A stretch of DNA of 64,000 nt from Kitasatospora albolonga (lineage in GTDB: Bacteria > Actinomycetota > Actinomycetes > Streptomycetales > Streptomycetaceae). Each line of letters opens with the position of its first letter. Positions within the stretch are counted from its first letter, which is position 1. Made by a program: the position numbers and the translations under genes. Below are positions 27,253 to 34,709 of the stretch, piece by piece. Where the stretch lies: assembly GCA_002082585.1 (NCBI GenBank), contig CP020563.1, forward strand, positions 7,806,001-7,870,000. The letters run 5' to 3'. The notes beneath the pieces were generated by a model. The model was given only the letters and a program-made list of their open reading frames with translations. It had not been told where the DNA came from and searched no databases.

Positions 27253-27696
27253 ATGCGACACAACCGTCACGCAATCTTCGCAACCATCGCCGCGAGCGCC
27301 CTGGCCTTCGGCGGTCTCACCGCCACCTCCGCCCACGCGGCCCCGGCCAAGGCGGAGAGCCTGTACGCGCCCTCCGCGCTCGTCCTCACCCTGGCCCAGG
27401 GCGAGGACCCGCTCACGGCGACGGTCCAGCGGGCGGTCACCCTCACATGCGCCCCGAGCGCCGGGGGCACCCATCCCGACCCCGGGGCCGCGTGCGCGGA
27501 ACTGGACGCGGTCGGCGGCCAGTTCACCCAGCTCGCCCGGACCTCGCCCGACCGGATGTGTACCCGGCAGTGGAACCCCGTGGTGATCACCGCCCACGGC
27601 GTCTGGCACGGCAAGCGCGTCACGTTCTCGAACACCTACGGCAACGCCTGCGAGCTGGCGGGCAGCATGAACGACAGCGCGGTCTACTCCTTCTGA
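27253..27696 (+). CDS. subtilisin inhibitor-like (SSI family) secreted protease inhibitor, P1 arginine
   Basis: A 147-residue precursor with signal peptide (to about A30, SAHAA) and an SSI domain. Four cysteines (66, 81, 103, 133) match the two SSI disulfides. VWHGKRVTFSNTYGNAC and the C-terminal SAVYSF are SSI landmarks. In SSI the reactive bond follows the third residue after the third cysteine-proline segment. Aligning MCPMVYDP with the present MCTRQWNP puts Arg105 at P1 and Gln106 at P1'. An Arg P1 predicts inhibition of trypsin-like as well as subtilisin-like proteases. The inhibitor is secreted at high level in many streptomycetes. The 3' end overlaps the convergent MFS gene by 13 bases. 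Confidence 0.92.
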   Translation: MRHNRHAIFATIAASALAFGGLTATSAHAAPAKAESLYAPSALVLTLAQGEDPLTATVQRAVTLTCAPSAGGTHPDPGAACAELDAVGGQFTQLARTSPDRMCTRQWNPVVITAHGVWHGKRVTFSNTYGNACELAGSMNDSAVYSF

Positions 27697-29321
27697 GCCT
27701 GTTCGGCGCCCTCGGCGGAATCCTGCGTCACCCGGGTCCCCGGGTGACGCAGGGCGAACAGGAAGGCGATGGCCAGGGCGATGGCCATCCCGTAGAACAC
27801 CCACTGATTGGCCTGGGCGAAGTCCATCCGGATCGCCTGCATCGAGTCCTTCACCGCGTCGGCCACCGGACCGGTCCCGGAAGGACCCCGGGTGTCCGCC
27901 TGGCCGGTCACCGCCTGCGCGACCGACTGAGCGGCATCGCCCGCCGCACCCTCCGGAACGCCCCGGTCCCGCAGCGTGGTCTCCACGTTGGTGACCGTCC
28001 GGTGCGTCAGCACCGTGCCGAACACGGCGAGTCCGATGGAGGCCGCGAAATTGCGTACGGTCTGGGTGATCCCGGTGACCTCCCCGTACGAAGCGCCGAT
28101 CGCCCGGTTCACGGCGTCGGTGGAGGCCGGTGCCAGCAGGAAGCCGATGCCCGCGCCCGCCATCGCCGCGTACAGCCACTGGTCGTGCATGGAGAGCGTC
28201 GTCAGCTTCCCGGCCCACAGGGCGAATCCGGCCGCACCGAGCGCCGTACCGATCTTCAGCGCCGGACGGGCGCCGCGCTTGTCCAGGATGCGCCCGCCCC
28301 ACTGGGAGGCGATGCCGAACCCGATGAAGAAGTAGAGGAGGTAGAGCGCCGCCTGGTTCGGCGAGGCGCTCAGCGAGACCTGCGCGTACACCGAGGCGAA
28401 GAAGAACACCGGCACGAACGCCATCATCGAGAAGAACAGCACCGCCGTGTCGATCTGGAACGCCCGGTCCCGGAACACCCGGAGCTTGATCAGGGGGACC
28501 CGGGCGCGCAGCTCGAACCAGCAGAAGTACGCCAGCACCAGCAGGCCCACCACGATGCACGCCCAGGTGGCGACGGAGCTCCAGCCCCAGGTGGACGCCT
28601 GCTGGAGGCCCAGCACCGTCAGCCCCATCCCGACCGCCACCAGTACCGCCCCCGGCAGATCCAGGGGTTCGCGCTTCGACCGGTCCGGGATGCGCGCCAG
28701 CAGCGTCAGCACGATCGCGATGACGGCGATGGGCACGTTGACCCAGAAGATCGCGCGCCACGTCCACGCGGTGAGCCAGCCGCCGAGCAGCGGACCCACG
28801 GCGGTGAGGGCCCCGGAGAGCCCGAAGAACAGCGCCAGCGCCCGCCCGCGCCGCTCCACCGGGAACACCGCGATGACCACGGCCAGCGCGGCCGGGAACA
28901 TCAGGGCCGCGCCGATGCCCTGCACGGCACGGAAACCGATCAGCCACGCCTGCGCGAAGTCCCCGGCCGGCACGGCACCGCACATCGCGGAGGCGATGAC
29001 GAACACGAGGGTGCCGATCAGCATCACCCGGCGGTGCCCGTAGATGTCGGACAACCGCCCGCCCAGCGCGAAGAACGCGGCCAGGGTGAGCAGATAGGCG
29101 TTGACGACCCACTGCATCTGCGTGGAGGTGAGGCCCAGCTCGTGAATGATCTCCGGAGCGGCGATCGCCACGATCGTCTGGTCGATGAACGTCATCGACA
29201 CGGCGAACAGCATGGCCGCGAGAGCGAGGCTCTGGTTCGGGGAACCGCCCCGGCGCCCGCTCGCCGCCGGACGTGACGGCACCGGCTCCGGGCCGTCCCC
29301 CTCGGAGGTGTCTCTGCCCAT
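27684..29321 (-). CDS. MFS drug transporter, DHA2 family (EmrB/QacA-like)
   Basis: A 545-residue 14-helix proton antiporter. The first helix holds SMTFIDQTIVAIAAPEI (D-motif of DHA2), motif A is ALGGRLSDIYGHRRVMLIG, helix 4-5 has FRAVQGIGAALMFPAALAVV, and motif C is LSGALTAVGPLLGG. A periplasmic-type segment near 450-490 carries DTRGPSGTGPVADAV between the last helices. Export substrate is unknown. It is convergent with the inhibitor gene and separated by 77 bases from the ribosomal protein unit; the two are not obviously linked. Confidence 0.9.
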   Translation of the reverse strand: MGRDTSEGDGPEPVPSRPAASGRRGGSPNQSLALAAMLFAVSMTFIDQTIVAIAAPEIIHELGLTSTQMQWVVNAYLLTLAAFFALGGRLSDIYGHRRVMLIGTLVFVIASAMCGAVPAGDFAQAWLIGFRAVQGIGAALMFPAALAVVIAVFPVERRGRALALFFGLSGALTAVGPLLGGWLTAWTWRAIFWVNVPIAVIAIVLTLLARIPDRSKREPLDLPGAVLVAVGMGLTVLGLQQASTWGWSSVATWACIVVGLLVLAYFCWFELRARVPLIKLRVFRDRAFQIDTAVLFFSMMAFVPVFFFASVYAQVSLSASPNQAALYLLYFFIGFGIASQWGGRILDKRGARPALKIGTALGAAGFALWAGKLTTLSMHDQWLYAAMAGAGIGFLLAPASTDAVNRAIGASYGEVTGITQTVRNFAASIGLAVFGTVLTHRTVTNVETTLRDRGVPEGAAGDAAQSVAQAVTGQADTRGPSGTGPVADAVKDSMQAIRMDFAQANQWVFYGMAIALAIAFLFALRHPGTRVTQDSAEGAEQAQKE

Positions 29322-29398
29322 GGGTTCATGGTGCTCGGCCTCTCGCGGTGCTGCATCCCGAGCGGCCCCGCCCCCGCCGCAGCGCCCGGAGAACGGGG

Positions 29399-29641
29399 CT
29401 ACTTACCCGAACCGGAGTACGGCAGCAGCGCCATCTCGCGGGCGTTCTTGATGGCCGCGGCGAGCTGCCGCTGCTGCTGGGCGCTCACCCGGCTCACCCG
29501 GCGGCTGCGGATCTTGCCCCGGTCGGAGATGAATTTCCGCAGCAGATCGGTGTCCTTGTAGTCGATGTACGTGATCCCCGCCGCGTCCAGCGGGTTGGGG
29601 CGGGCCTTGAGCGGCTTACGGGGGTCCTGCTTGCGTGCCAT
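29399..29641 (-). CDS. rpsR: ribosomal protein S18, zinc-independent paralogue
   Basis: An 80-residue S18 with the family core [20 protein letters not shown] and [19 protein letters not shown]. No cysteine is present, so it cannot hold the zinc ribbon found in the main S18. Such C-minus paralogues are known to replace zinc-binding ones during zinc starvation. Last gene of the minus-strand set L33, L31, COG0523, S18. It starts at ATG 29641, 48 bases after the COG0523 stop. Confidence 0.95.
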   Translation of the reverse strand: MARKQDPRKPLKARPNPLDAAGITYIDYKDTDLLRKFISDRGKIRSRRVSRVSAQQQRQLAAAIKNAREMALLPYSGSGK

Positions 29642-29688
29642 CGTGCTTCCTTGTACGGGTAGTCGGGGGTACGGGGGTGCTTCCCGGT

Positions 29689-30846
29689 TCAGACCGGGTC
29701 GAGGAGCGCGTCGAAGGCGGCGGGCAGGCTCTTCCACGCCTCCCGGCCCGCCCGGTACTCCTCGTCGGTGAGCAGGCACGACTCCAGCAGCCCGGTCAGC
29801 CCGTCGCGGTCGAGGCCGGGGGAGACGAAGACCAGGTGCTGGCAGCAGTCGCCGTGCTCGGGGTGCCAGTCCAGCGCGGCGGCGGCCCGCCGGTAGGGCG
29901 GCACCATGGCCCAGGCCGCGTCCGGGAGGGAGGCGAGCCAGGGGCCGGTGTTCTCCACGCAGAGGGCGCCGCCCGCCGCGTCCCAGGAGAGCAGGGTGTC
30001 GGGCCGGTCCGCGAGCCAGAACCGGCCCCGGCTGCGGGCGGCGGCACAGCTCAGGTCCTCCAGCGCGTGGTAGAGGCGCTCGGGGTGGAACGGGCGGTGG
30101 CGCCGCCAGACTAGCGTGGAGACCCCGGCCTCGTCCGCCTCCTGGGGCAGCAGCGCACAGGCGGGATGCTGGCCCGCCGCGGCCGCCTCCACATCGAAAC
30201 CGGCGACCGCGATACGCGCCAACTCCACTGAATCGGAAGCAACTTGATAGGCTGTCGGGTTCATCTGCCCGATCAGCGCGCGGTCCTCGTCGTCGGCCGC
30301 CGGGCTGTCGGCCAGGGCCAGGATGGGGGCGTACTCCACCTGCCGGGCCCAGGTGTCGCCGATGGTCCGCTGATCGGCCGGGGCCGCCGCGAGACCGGCC
30401 TCCGCCAGGTCGTCGCCGTTGGTGAGACAGGGCAGGACCAGCGTGGGATCGATCGCGCTGATCACATTGGTCACCTCGAAGCTGTCGGCCCCGTGCACCG
30501 CGATGACCTCGGCCATCGACTTCGGCTCGACGGAGTCCCAGAGCTCCAGGACCGCGAGCCGGGTCGGCCCGCCGTCCGCCAGCCGCCGCAGCTCGGGCAC
30601 CAGGTCCTCCCGCAGCGCACAGCACGCGCAGTCGTTGACCAGGGGAGTCTCGCCCGCGGACAGCTCCCCGGTGGCGTCCCGCAGGGTGCGGCGTACGGTC
30701 CCGTCGGTCGCCGTGGACAGGTCGTGGTGGAGCGCGACGCTGTGCGGAACCTGGGAGAGCAGCGCCTCCACCACCTCGTGCCGCACCTCCGCGTGCAGCC
30801 CGCAGACGATGACGACGGGCAGTTTCCGCCGCTGTTCCTCCGTCAC
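29689..30846 (-). CDS. COG0523 (CobW/P47K) protein with degenerate P-loop, Zur-regulon type
   Basis: A 385-residue relative of GTP-dependent metallochaperones. The metal motif CxCC is kept as CACC (73-76), in [12 protein letters not shown]. The C-terminal domain ends with [24 protein letters not shown], the usual CobW C-domain metal-rich segment. However, the Walker A GFxGxGKTT is replaced by GLHAEVRHE, and no NKxD-like base motif is clear. GTP binding is doubtful. Start GTG 30846 overlaps the L31 stop (GTGA), so it is co-translated with rpmE. Its context among zinc-free ribosomal proteins points to zinc allocation. Confidence 0.82.
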   Translation of the reverse strand: MTEEQRRKLPVVIVCGLHAEVRHEVVEALLSQVPHSVALHHDLSTATDGTVRRTLRDATGELSAGETPLVNDCACCALREDLVPELRRLADGGPTRLAVLELWDSVEPKSMAEVIAVHGADSFEVTNVISAIDPTLVLPCLTNGDDLAEAGLAAAPADQRTIGDTWARQVEYAPILALADSPAADDEDRALIGQMNPTAYQVASDSVELARIAVAGFDVEAAAAGQHPACALLPQEADEAGVSTLVWRRHRPFHPERLYHALEDLSCAAARSRGRFWLADRPDTLLSWDAAGGALCVENTGPWLASLPDAAWAMVPPYRRAAAALDWHPEHGDCCQHLVFVSPGLDRDGLTGLLESCLLTDEEYRAGREAWKSLPAAFDALLDPV

Positions 30847-31097
30847 CGGGCCTCACCGCGCCCGTAACGGCGCTCGAAGCGCTCGACGCGGCCCGCGGTG
30901 TCCAGGACGCGTGCGGTGCCGGTGTAGAAGGGGTGGCTCGCGGAGGAGATCTCCACGTCCACGACCGGATAGGTGTGGCCGTCCTCCCACTCGACGGTCT
31001 TCTCGCTGGTCAGGGTGGAGCGGGTGAGGAAGGCGAAGTCGGCGGCCTTGTCGCGGAAGACGACGGGGCCGTAGGCGGGGTGGATTCCGGGCTTCAT
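30843..31097 (-). CDS. rpmE: ribosomal protein L31 type B (zinc-free)
   Basis: An 84-residue type B L31 with the opening [20 protein letters not shown], the strand [20 protein letters not shown] and SASHPFYTG. It has no CxxC motif, unlike type A L31. Type B L31 is known to be induced by zinc shortage under Zur. It is the second gene of the operon, 59 bases after L33 and overlapping the COG0523 gene. Confidence 0.95.
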   Translation of the reverse strand: MKPGIHPAYGPVVFRDKAADFAFLTRSTLTSEKTVEWEDGHTYPVVDVEISSASHPFYTGTARVLDTAGRVERFERRYGRGEAR

Positions 31098-31156
31098 GAG
31101 CGGGTCCTAGCGGGTTGGGGATTGCCGTGGTGAGGGCGGGGCGAGGGGCCGGGGCC

Positions 31157-31321
31157 TCAGCGCTCCTCGCGGAAGTCGACATGCCGACGGGCGACCGGGT
31201 CGTACTTGCGCAGCACCATGCGGTCGGGATCGTTACGGCGGTTCTTGCGGGTGACATAGGTGTAGCCGGTCCCCGCGGTGGAGCGGAGCTTGATGACCGG
31301 GCGTACGTCGTTGCGAGCCAT
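31157..31321 (-). CDS. rpmG: ribosomal protein L33, zinc-independent paralogue
   Basis: A 54-residue L33 ([40 protein letters not shown]) without the four cysteines of the zinc-binding form. ATG 31321 lies just downstream of the Zur-like operator shared with rpmB. First gene of the minus-strand unit. Expected to appear in ribosomes when zinc is scarce. Confidence 0.95.
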   Translation of the reverse strand: MARNDVRPVIKLRSTAGTGYTYVTRKNRRNDPDRMVLRKYDPVARRHVDFREER

Positions 31322-31334
31322 GGGCGCTACTATA

Positions 31335-31355
31335 TGGCAATGGTTTCCATTTTCA
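31335..31355. promoter_or_regulatory. Zur box-like operator between rpmG and rpmB
   Basis: AT-rich sequence tggcaatggtttccatttt in an otherwise GC-rich genome. The dyad TGGCAAT-G-GTTTCCA (31335-31349) has five of seven matching pairs and fits the 7-1-7 plan known for Streptomyces Zur boxes. It sits in the 79-base gap between divergent rpmG and rpmB and could repress both when zinc is sufficient. The assignment is by pattern and context. Confidence 0.8.
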
Positions 31356-31400
31356 ATAATGGATGCATCGAGCGCATCGCATGAGAGGCAGGTAACGTCC

Positions 31401-31637
31401 ATGTCCGCCCACTGCCAACTGACCGGCTCACGGCCGGGATTCGGCAACGCCATCTCCCACTCGCACCGCCGTACGTCACGCCGGTTCGACCCGAACGTCC
31501 AGCGCAAGCGGTACTGGCTCCCCGGTGAGGGCCGCCATGTGCGGCTGACCCTCAGCGCCCGGGCGATCAAGACGATCGACGTGATCGGCATCGAGGCCGC
31601 CGTCGCGCGCATCCGCGCCCGGGGAGGGAAGGTCTGA
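31401..31637 (+). CDS. rpmB: ribosomal protein L28, zinc-independent paralogue
   Basis: A 78-residue L28 from ATG 31401 (GGCAGG upstream): [38 protein letters not shown] and the helix [20 protein letters not shown]. Only one cysteine remains, so the CxxC zinc ribbon of the primary L28 is absent. Its stop overlaps the S14 start (TGATG), giving translational coupling. Confidence 0.94.
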   Translation: MSAHCQLTGSRPGFGNAISHSHRRTSRRFDPNVQRKRYWLPGEGRHVRLTLSARAIKTIDVIGIEAAVARIRARGGKV

Positions 31638-31942
31638 TGGCGAAGAAGAGCAAGATCGCGCAGAACGAGAAGCGCAAGGCGACCGTCGAGCGGTACGCCG
31701 CCCGCCGGGCCGAACTGAAGGAGATCCTCCGCCGCCCCGGCACCCCGGAGGCCGAACGTGCCGCCGCTGTGGCGGAGTTGCGGCGCCAGCCGCGCGATGC
31801 CAGCGCCACGCGGGTGCGCAACCGGGACAGTGTGGACGGCAGGCCCCGGGGGTACCTGCGCACCTTCGGCCTCTCCCGGGTCCGGATGCGCGAGCAGGCG
31901 CACGCGGGGTTCCTGCCCGGAGTGACCAAGTCCTCCTGGTGA
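31637..31942 (+). CDS. rpsN: ribosomal protein S14, zinc-independent paralogue
   Basis: A 101-residue S14 ([60 protein letters not shown]). The long form without CxxC is the zinc-free type; the short Streptomyces S14 binds zinc. Coupled to rpmB by a one-base overlap and followed by a strong terminator. Confidence 0.96.
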   Translation: MAKKSKIAQNEKRKATVERYAARRAELKEILRRPGTPEAERAAAVAELRRQPRDASATRVRNRDSVDGRPRGYLRTFGLSRVRMREQAHAGFLPGVTKSSW

Positions 31943-31962
31943 CGCGGGCCTGAGTGCGTGAA

Positions 31963-32006
31963 GGGCGGGTGGTGGCGCGGCGATCGAGCCGCGCCACCAC
32001 CCGCCC
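31963..32006 (+). terminator. terminator between convergent rpsN and rpmF
   Basis: A perfect 19-bp inverted repeat (31963-31981 with 31988-32006), 6-base loop, then cttgtttctc. It can stop transcription from both sides. Confidence 0.9.
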
Positions 32007-32027
32007 CTTGTTTCTCGGTGAGCGGGT

Positions 32028-32198
32028 TCAGCTCTCCGGTCGCAGCAGGCCGCGCTCGTACGCCTTTACCAGCCGCTGCGGCACCTGGTGGACGGTGCCC
32101 TCGATCGTCACCGCGACGAGCTGCGGCGTCGTGGCCTTCCACTGGGCGCGGCGGTGGCGGGTGTTGCTGCGGGACATCTTCCGCTTCGGGACTGCCAT
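32028..32198 (-). CDS. rpmF: ribosomal protein L32, zinc-independent paralogue
   Basis: A 56-residue L32: [20 protein letters not shown] is the family start. After [18 protein letters not shown], where primary L32 has CxxC and a second CxxC, there is no cysteine. It starts at ATG 32198 behind GGAGAG. A Zur-like box lies about 50 bases upstream. Confidence 0.94.
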   Translation of the reverse strand: MAVPKRKMSRSNTRHRRAQWKATTPQLVAVTIEGTVHQVPQRLVKAYERGLLRPES

Positions 32199-32244
32199 GG
32201 GTCTCTCCTGGAGGTGGGGGCCGGTCGGTGGCGCCGACCGTATA

Positions 32245-32265
32245 TGAAAATGGGAGTCGTTTCCA
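32245..32265 (-). promoter_or_regulatory. Zur box-like operator upstream of rpmF
   Basis: The AT-rich string tgaaaatgggagtcgtttcca lies upstream of rpmF. It combines a TGAAAAT half-site with a GTTTCCA half-site, the same half-site seen in the rpmG/rpmB box. The inner 7-1-7 dyad (32251-32265) is imperfect. Confidence rests on base composition, half-site match and the zinc-free L32 downstream. Confidence 0.65.
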
Positions 32266-32289
32266 AGTTGTGATACGGGGAGTGGCCGG

Positions 32290-33555
32290 TCACCTCCCCA
32301 CCGGGTCCCCGTGCGCCCCGTCGTCCGGGGTGATGAGCGCCAGATGGCCGCCGTCGTCGAGCGGGGTGGGGAGGGTGAGGGTGGTGACCGGTGCCGCCCG
32401 GTCGGCGTTGAAGAGGTGGACCTCGCCGTGGCCGCCCCGGCTGACCGCGACCAGGCCGGCGCCGGGGGAGGCGGCGACCGCCCGCCGCTGCACGCCGTCC
32501 CAGGGTGTGCCGCCGCGCCGGGGTGCACCGGCCATCGCGGGCAGCGGGAGGCGGGCGGCGATGTGCGGCCGGGCGCCGGGGGCGGTGGGCGCGGCGAGCA
32601 GGATCAGCTCGTCGCCGTCCGGGTGGACGCGGGTGTACGCGATGTGGCGGGCGGTCACCGCGAGCCGGAACACCAGCCCGGGGCCCAGCTCCAGCCTCCC
32701 CGTGGCGCCCGTGTCGAGCCGGTGCCACCAGGCGTCGTTGGTCCACTCCGGCCACCGCCCCGGCGCGGACGGCCCGCCGCGTACGCAGGACCAGAGGGTG
32801 CGCCGTACGGGGTCGAGCCGCAGGTAGTAGCCCCGGCCTCCCGCCCGTCCGTCGGCGGCCCAGGGGAGGGGGGCCTCCGGCGCGACCCCCTCGCCGTCGT
32901 GCCGGACGCGGTGCACGCCCGAGCCCGCGGCGGCGAACACCCGCCCGGTGACCGGGTCGTAGGCATCCCCGTGCCCGTCCGCGTCCGGCAGTCCGACGCG
33001 CTGGACGGGCTCCAGCGGCGGGCACGAAGGGGGTGCGGCCATCAGGTCCTCGTGCCGGTGGACCAGGAGTTCGCCGGGCTCCCGGTGGCGCAGCACCACG
33101 AGCGGCGACGGCCCGCCGGTGACCGTGACGCCCGGCTCGCCGACGCGCCCCCGTACGCGTACGGCGACGGCCCCGTCCGGTGCTTCGAGGTCGACGGCGG
33201 TCAGGAGTCCGGTCCAGGGCTCCTCGTTGCGGCCGAGCCCGGTGGTCACCGCGAGGCGCCGCCCGCCCGGTGCGGCCGCCAGGTGTTCGGCGGGCACGGC
33301 GACCGGTATCCGCCGCCGGACCAGGGGGCGGCCCGCGTCGGGACCGTACGGATCGAGGAGCAGCAGCTCGCCCGCCCGGTCGTCCACGCAGGCCACCAGG
33401 CCGTCCGGGAGCGCGAGGAACCCCGCGTGCTCGGCGAGGTGCCGGTGGTCGAGCGCCGCCACCTCGCCACCGTCCGGGAGGTCCAACAGGCTGATGCGTC
33501 CGGCGACTTGGTCGGCGACCAGCAGGCGGGGCGGCGGCTGGGAAGGGTGGGGCAC
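32290..33555 (-). CDS. beta-propeller protein, probably zinc-regulated
   Basis: A 421-residue protein made of repeated four-strand blades ([78 protein letters not shown]), as in YVTN/WD40-like propellers. Blade 1 has a histidine-rich turn LDHRHLAEH. No signal peptide is visible, so it is probably cytoplasmic. It faces the metallophore-binding lipoprotein gene across a Zur-like box. The secreted zinc chaperone AztD is also a beta-propeller, but this one lacks the signal and was not shown to be homologous. Function unknown. Confidence 0.7.
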   Translation of the reverse strand: MPHPSQPPPRLLVADQVAGRISLLDLPDGGEVAALDHRHLAEHAGFLALPDGLVACVDDRAGELLLLDPYGPDAGRPLVRRRIPVAVPAEHLAAAPGGRRLAVTTGLGRNEEPWTGLLTAVDLEAPDGAVAVRVRGRVGEPGVTVTGGPSPLVVLRHREPGELLVHRHEDLMAAPPSCPPLEPVQRVGLPDADGHGDAYDPVTGRVFAAAGSGVHRVRHDGEGVAPEAPLPWAADGRAGGRGYYLRLDPVRRTLWSCVRGGPSAPGRWPEWTNDAWWHRLDTGATGRLELGPGLVFRLAVTARHIAYTRVHPDGDELILLAAPTAPGARPHIAARLPLPAMAGAPRRGGTPWDGVQRRAVAASPGAGLVAVSRGGHGEVHLFNADRAAPVTTLTLPTPLDDGGHLALITPDDGAHGDPVGR

Positions 33556-33619
33556 GGCGTTCTCCTGGGGCTGGTCGGTGGGGCCGGGCTGCGCGGTGGG
33601 CGACCCCGGCCACTTTATT

Positions 33620-33638
33620 GGAAATGATAATCATGTGT
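33620..33638. promoter_or_regulatory. Zur box-like operator shared by propeller gene and metallophore importer
   Basis: The sequence ggaaatgataatcatgtgt contains the dyad AAATGAT-A-ATCATGT, six of seven pairs matching, with perfect core ATGATAATCAT. It is in the gap between the propeller gene (start 33555) and the lipoprotein gene (start 33729). It can control both directions. The box resembles Zur operators of actinobacteria; it is not an iron box. Confidence 0.82.
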
Positions 33639-33728
33639 AAGGTTCCGGTCTGTGGTGGGGACGGCTCCCGGGGCCCCGCCGTCACACCTGCTTCCCCCCG
33701 GGAGCGCACAGAACGTGAGGGACAGCCG

Positions 33729-34709
33729 ATGCCACGCACCGCACTGAGAGTCCGCCGCTGGGCCGCGATCGCCGTACTGGGAGGGCTGCTGGCCGGCTGC
33801 GGCACCGGCTCCTCCGACACCGGGTCCGAGGCGGTCGAACCGGCGGCCGGACCCCGTACGAGCACCGAGGTGCGGCCCATCGAGGCCGCCACCCGGATCA
33901 CCGACGCCAAGGGCGTCACGGTCTCCCTGAAGAAGCCCCCGCAGAAGATCGTCTGCCTGGTCGCCCTCTGCGACGACATCCTCGTCGAGCTGGGCCTGAC
34001 CCCCACCGCCACCAACTCCGCGGTGCTCGCGCACCCCGAGTTCCTGGGCAAGGAGAAGGCGGCGAAGGTCCCCGTCGTGCCCGGGGGCTTCCTCAGCCCC
34101 GAGGTCGAGGCGATCCTCTCCCACCGCCCCGACCTGGTGATCGGCCTGGCGGACACCCACGGCAAGCTCGCCCCCGCGCTGAAGGGCGCCACCACCTTCT
34201 GGCCCGTACAGCCCGGTTCCTGGCAGGACAGTGTCGGCTACCTGCGGGATCTGGCCGCGCTCACCGGGCGCACGGAGGAGGGCGAGAAGGCCGAGAAGAC
34301 GTTCCGCGCCCGGCTGGCCGAGGCGGAGGGGGCCAGGAGCGACAAGACATCGCTCATCATCTTCGGCAGCGACGAGAACTTCGGCGTGGCCACCCCGGAG
34401 ACCGATGTGGCGGCCGGACTCTTCCCGAAGATCTCCCACTACCCCTGGAAGAGCAGGGGCATCGACGGCTCGTACAGCCTGGAGGAGATCCTCGCCCGGG
34501 ACGTCGACGTCCTGTTCGTGGAGACGCTTTCCTTCGGCGCACCGGACGGCAAGCTCTCCGACAAGCTCGCCAAGAACCCGCTCTGGTCGCGGATTCCGGC
34601 GGTGAAGAACGGCAAGGTCATCGAGGTCGACTCCGAGGTCTGGGCCAAGGGCCGCGGCACCCGCTCCCTGGGCCTCGTCCTCGACGAGGCGACGGCCGCG
34701 CTGCGGTGA
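33729..34709 (+). CDS. metallophore-binding lipoprotein of zinc-type ABC importer
   Basis: A 326-residue FecB/TroA-fold protein. The start is ATG 33729 with GAGGGA upstream; earlier in-frame starts overlap the operator and are rejected. Lipobox LLAGCG anchors it at Cys23. Sequence ITDAKGVTVSLKKPPQKIVC, DDILVELGLTPTAT, HRPDLVIGLADTH and EILARDVDVLFVETLS match metal-chelate binding proteins rather than ZnuA, which would have a histidine-rich loop and chelating histidines. It should bind a metal-chelator complex. Its stop overlaps the next gene (GTGA). First gene of a four-gene importer under the Zur-like box. Confidence 0.88.
   Translation: MPRTALRVRRWAAIAVLGGLLAGCGTGSSDTGSEAVEPAAGPRTSTEVRPIEAATRITDAKGVTVSLKKPPQKIVCLVALCDDILVELGLTPTATNSAVLAHPEFLGKEKAAKVPVVPGGFLSPEVEAILSHRPDLVIGLADTHGKLAPALKGATTFWPVQPGSWQDSVGYLRDLAALTGRTEEGEKAEKTFRARLAEAEGARSDKTSLIIFGSDENFGVATPETDVAAGLFPKISHYPWKSRGIDGSYSLEEILARDVDVLFVETLSFGAPDGKLSDKLAKNPLWSRIPAVKNGKVIEVDSEVWAKGRGTRSLGLVLDEATAALR

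Noticed and set aside
33620..33638. Reading this dyad as an iron box
   Set aside because: It lacks the TTAGGTTAGCCTAA pattern seen at 26846 and resembles the dyads next to the zinc-free ribosomal genes.
33618..33728. Upstream in-frame start for the metallophore-binding lipoprotein
   Set aside because: It would place the operator inside the coding region and put 37 residues before a normal lipoprotein signal.
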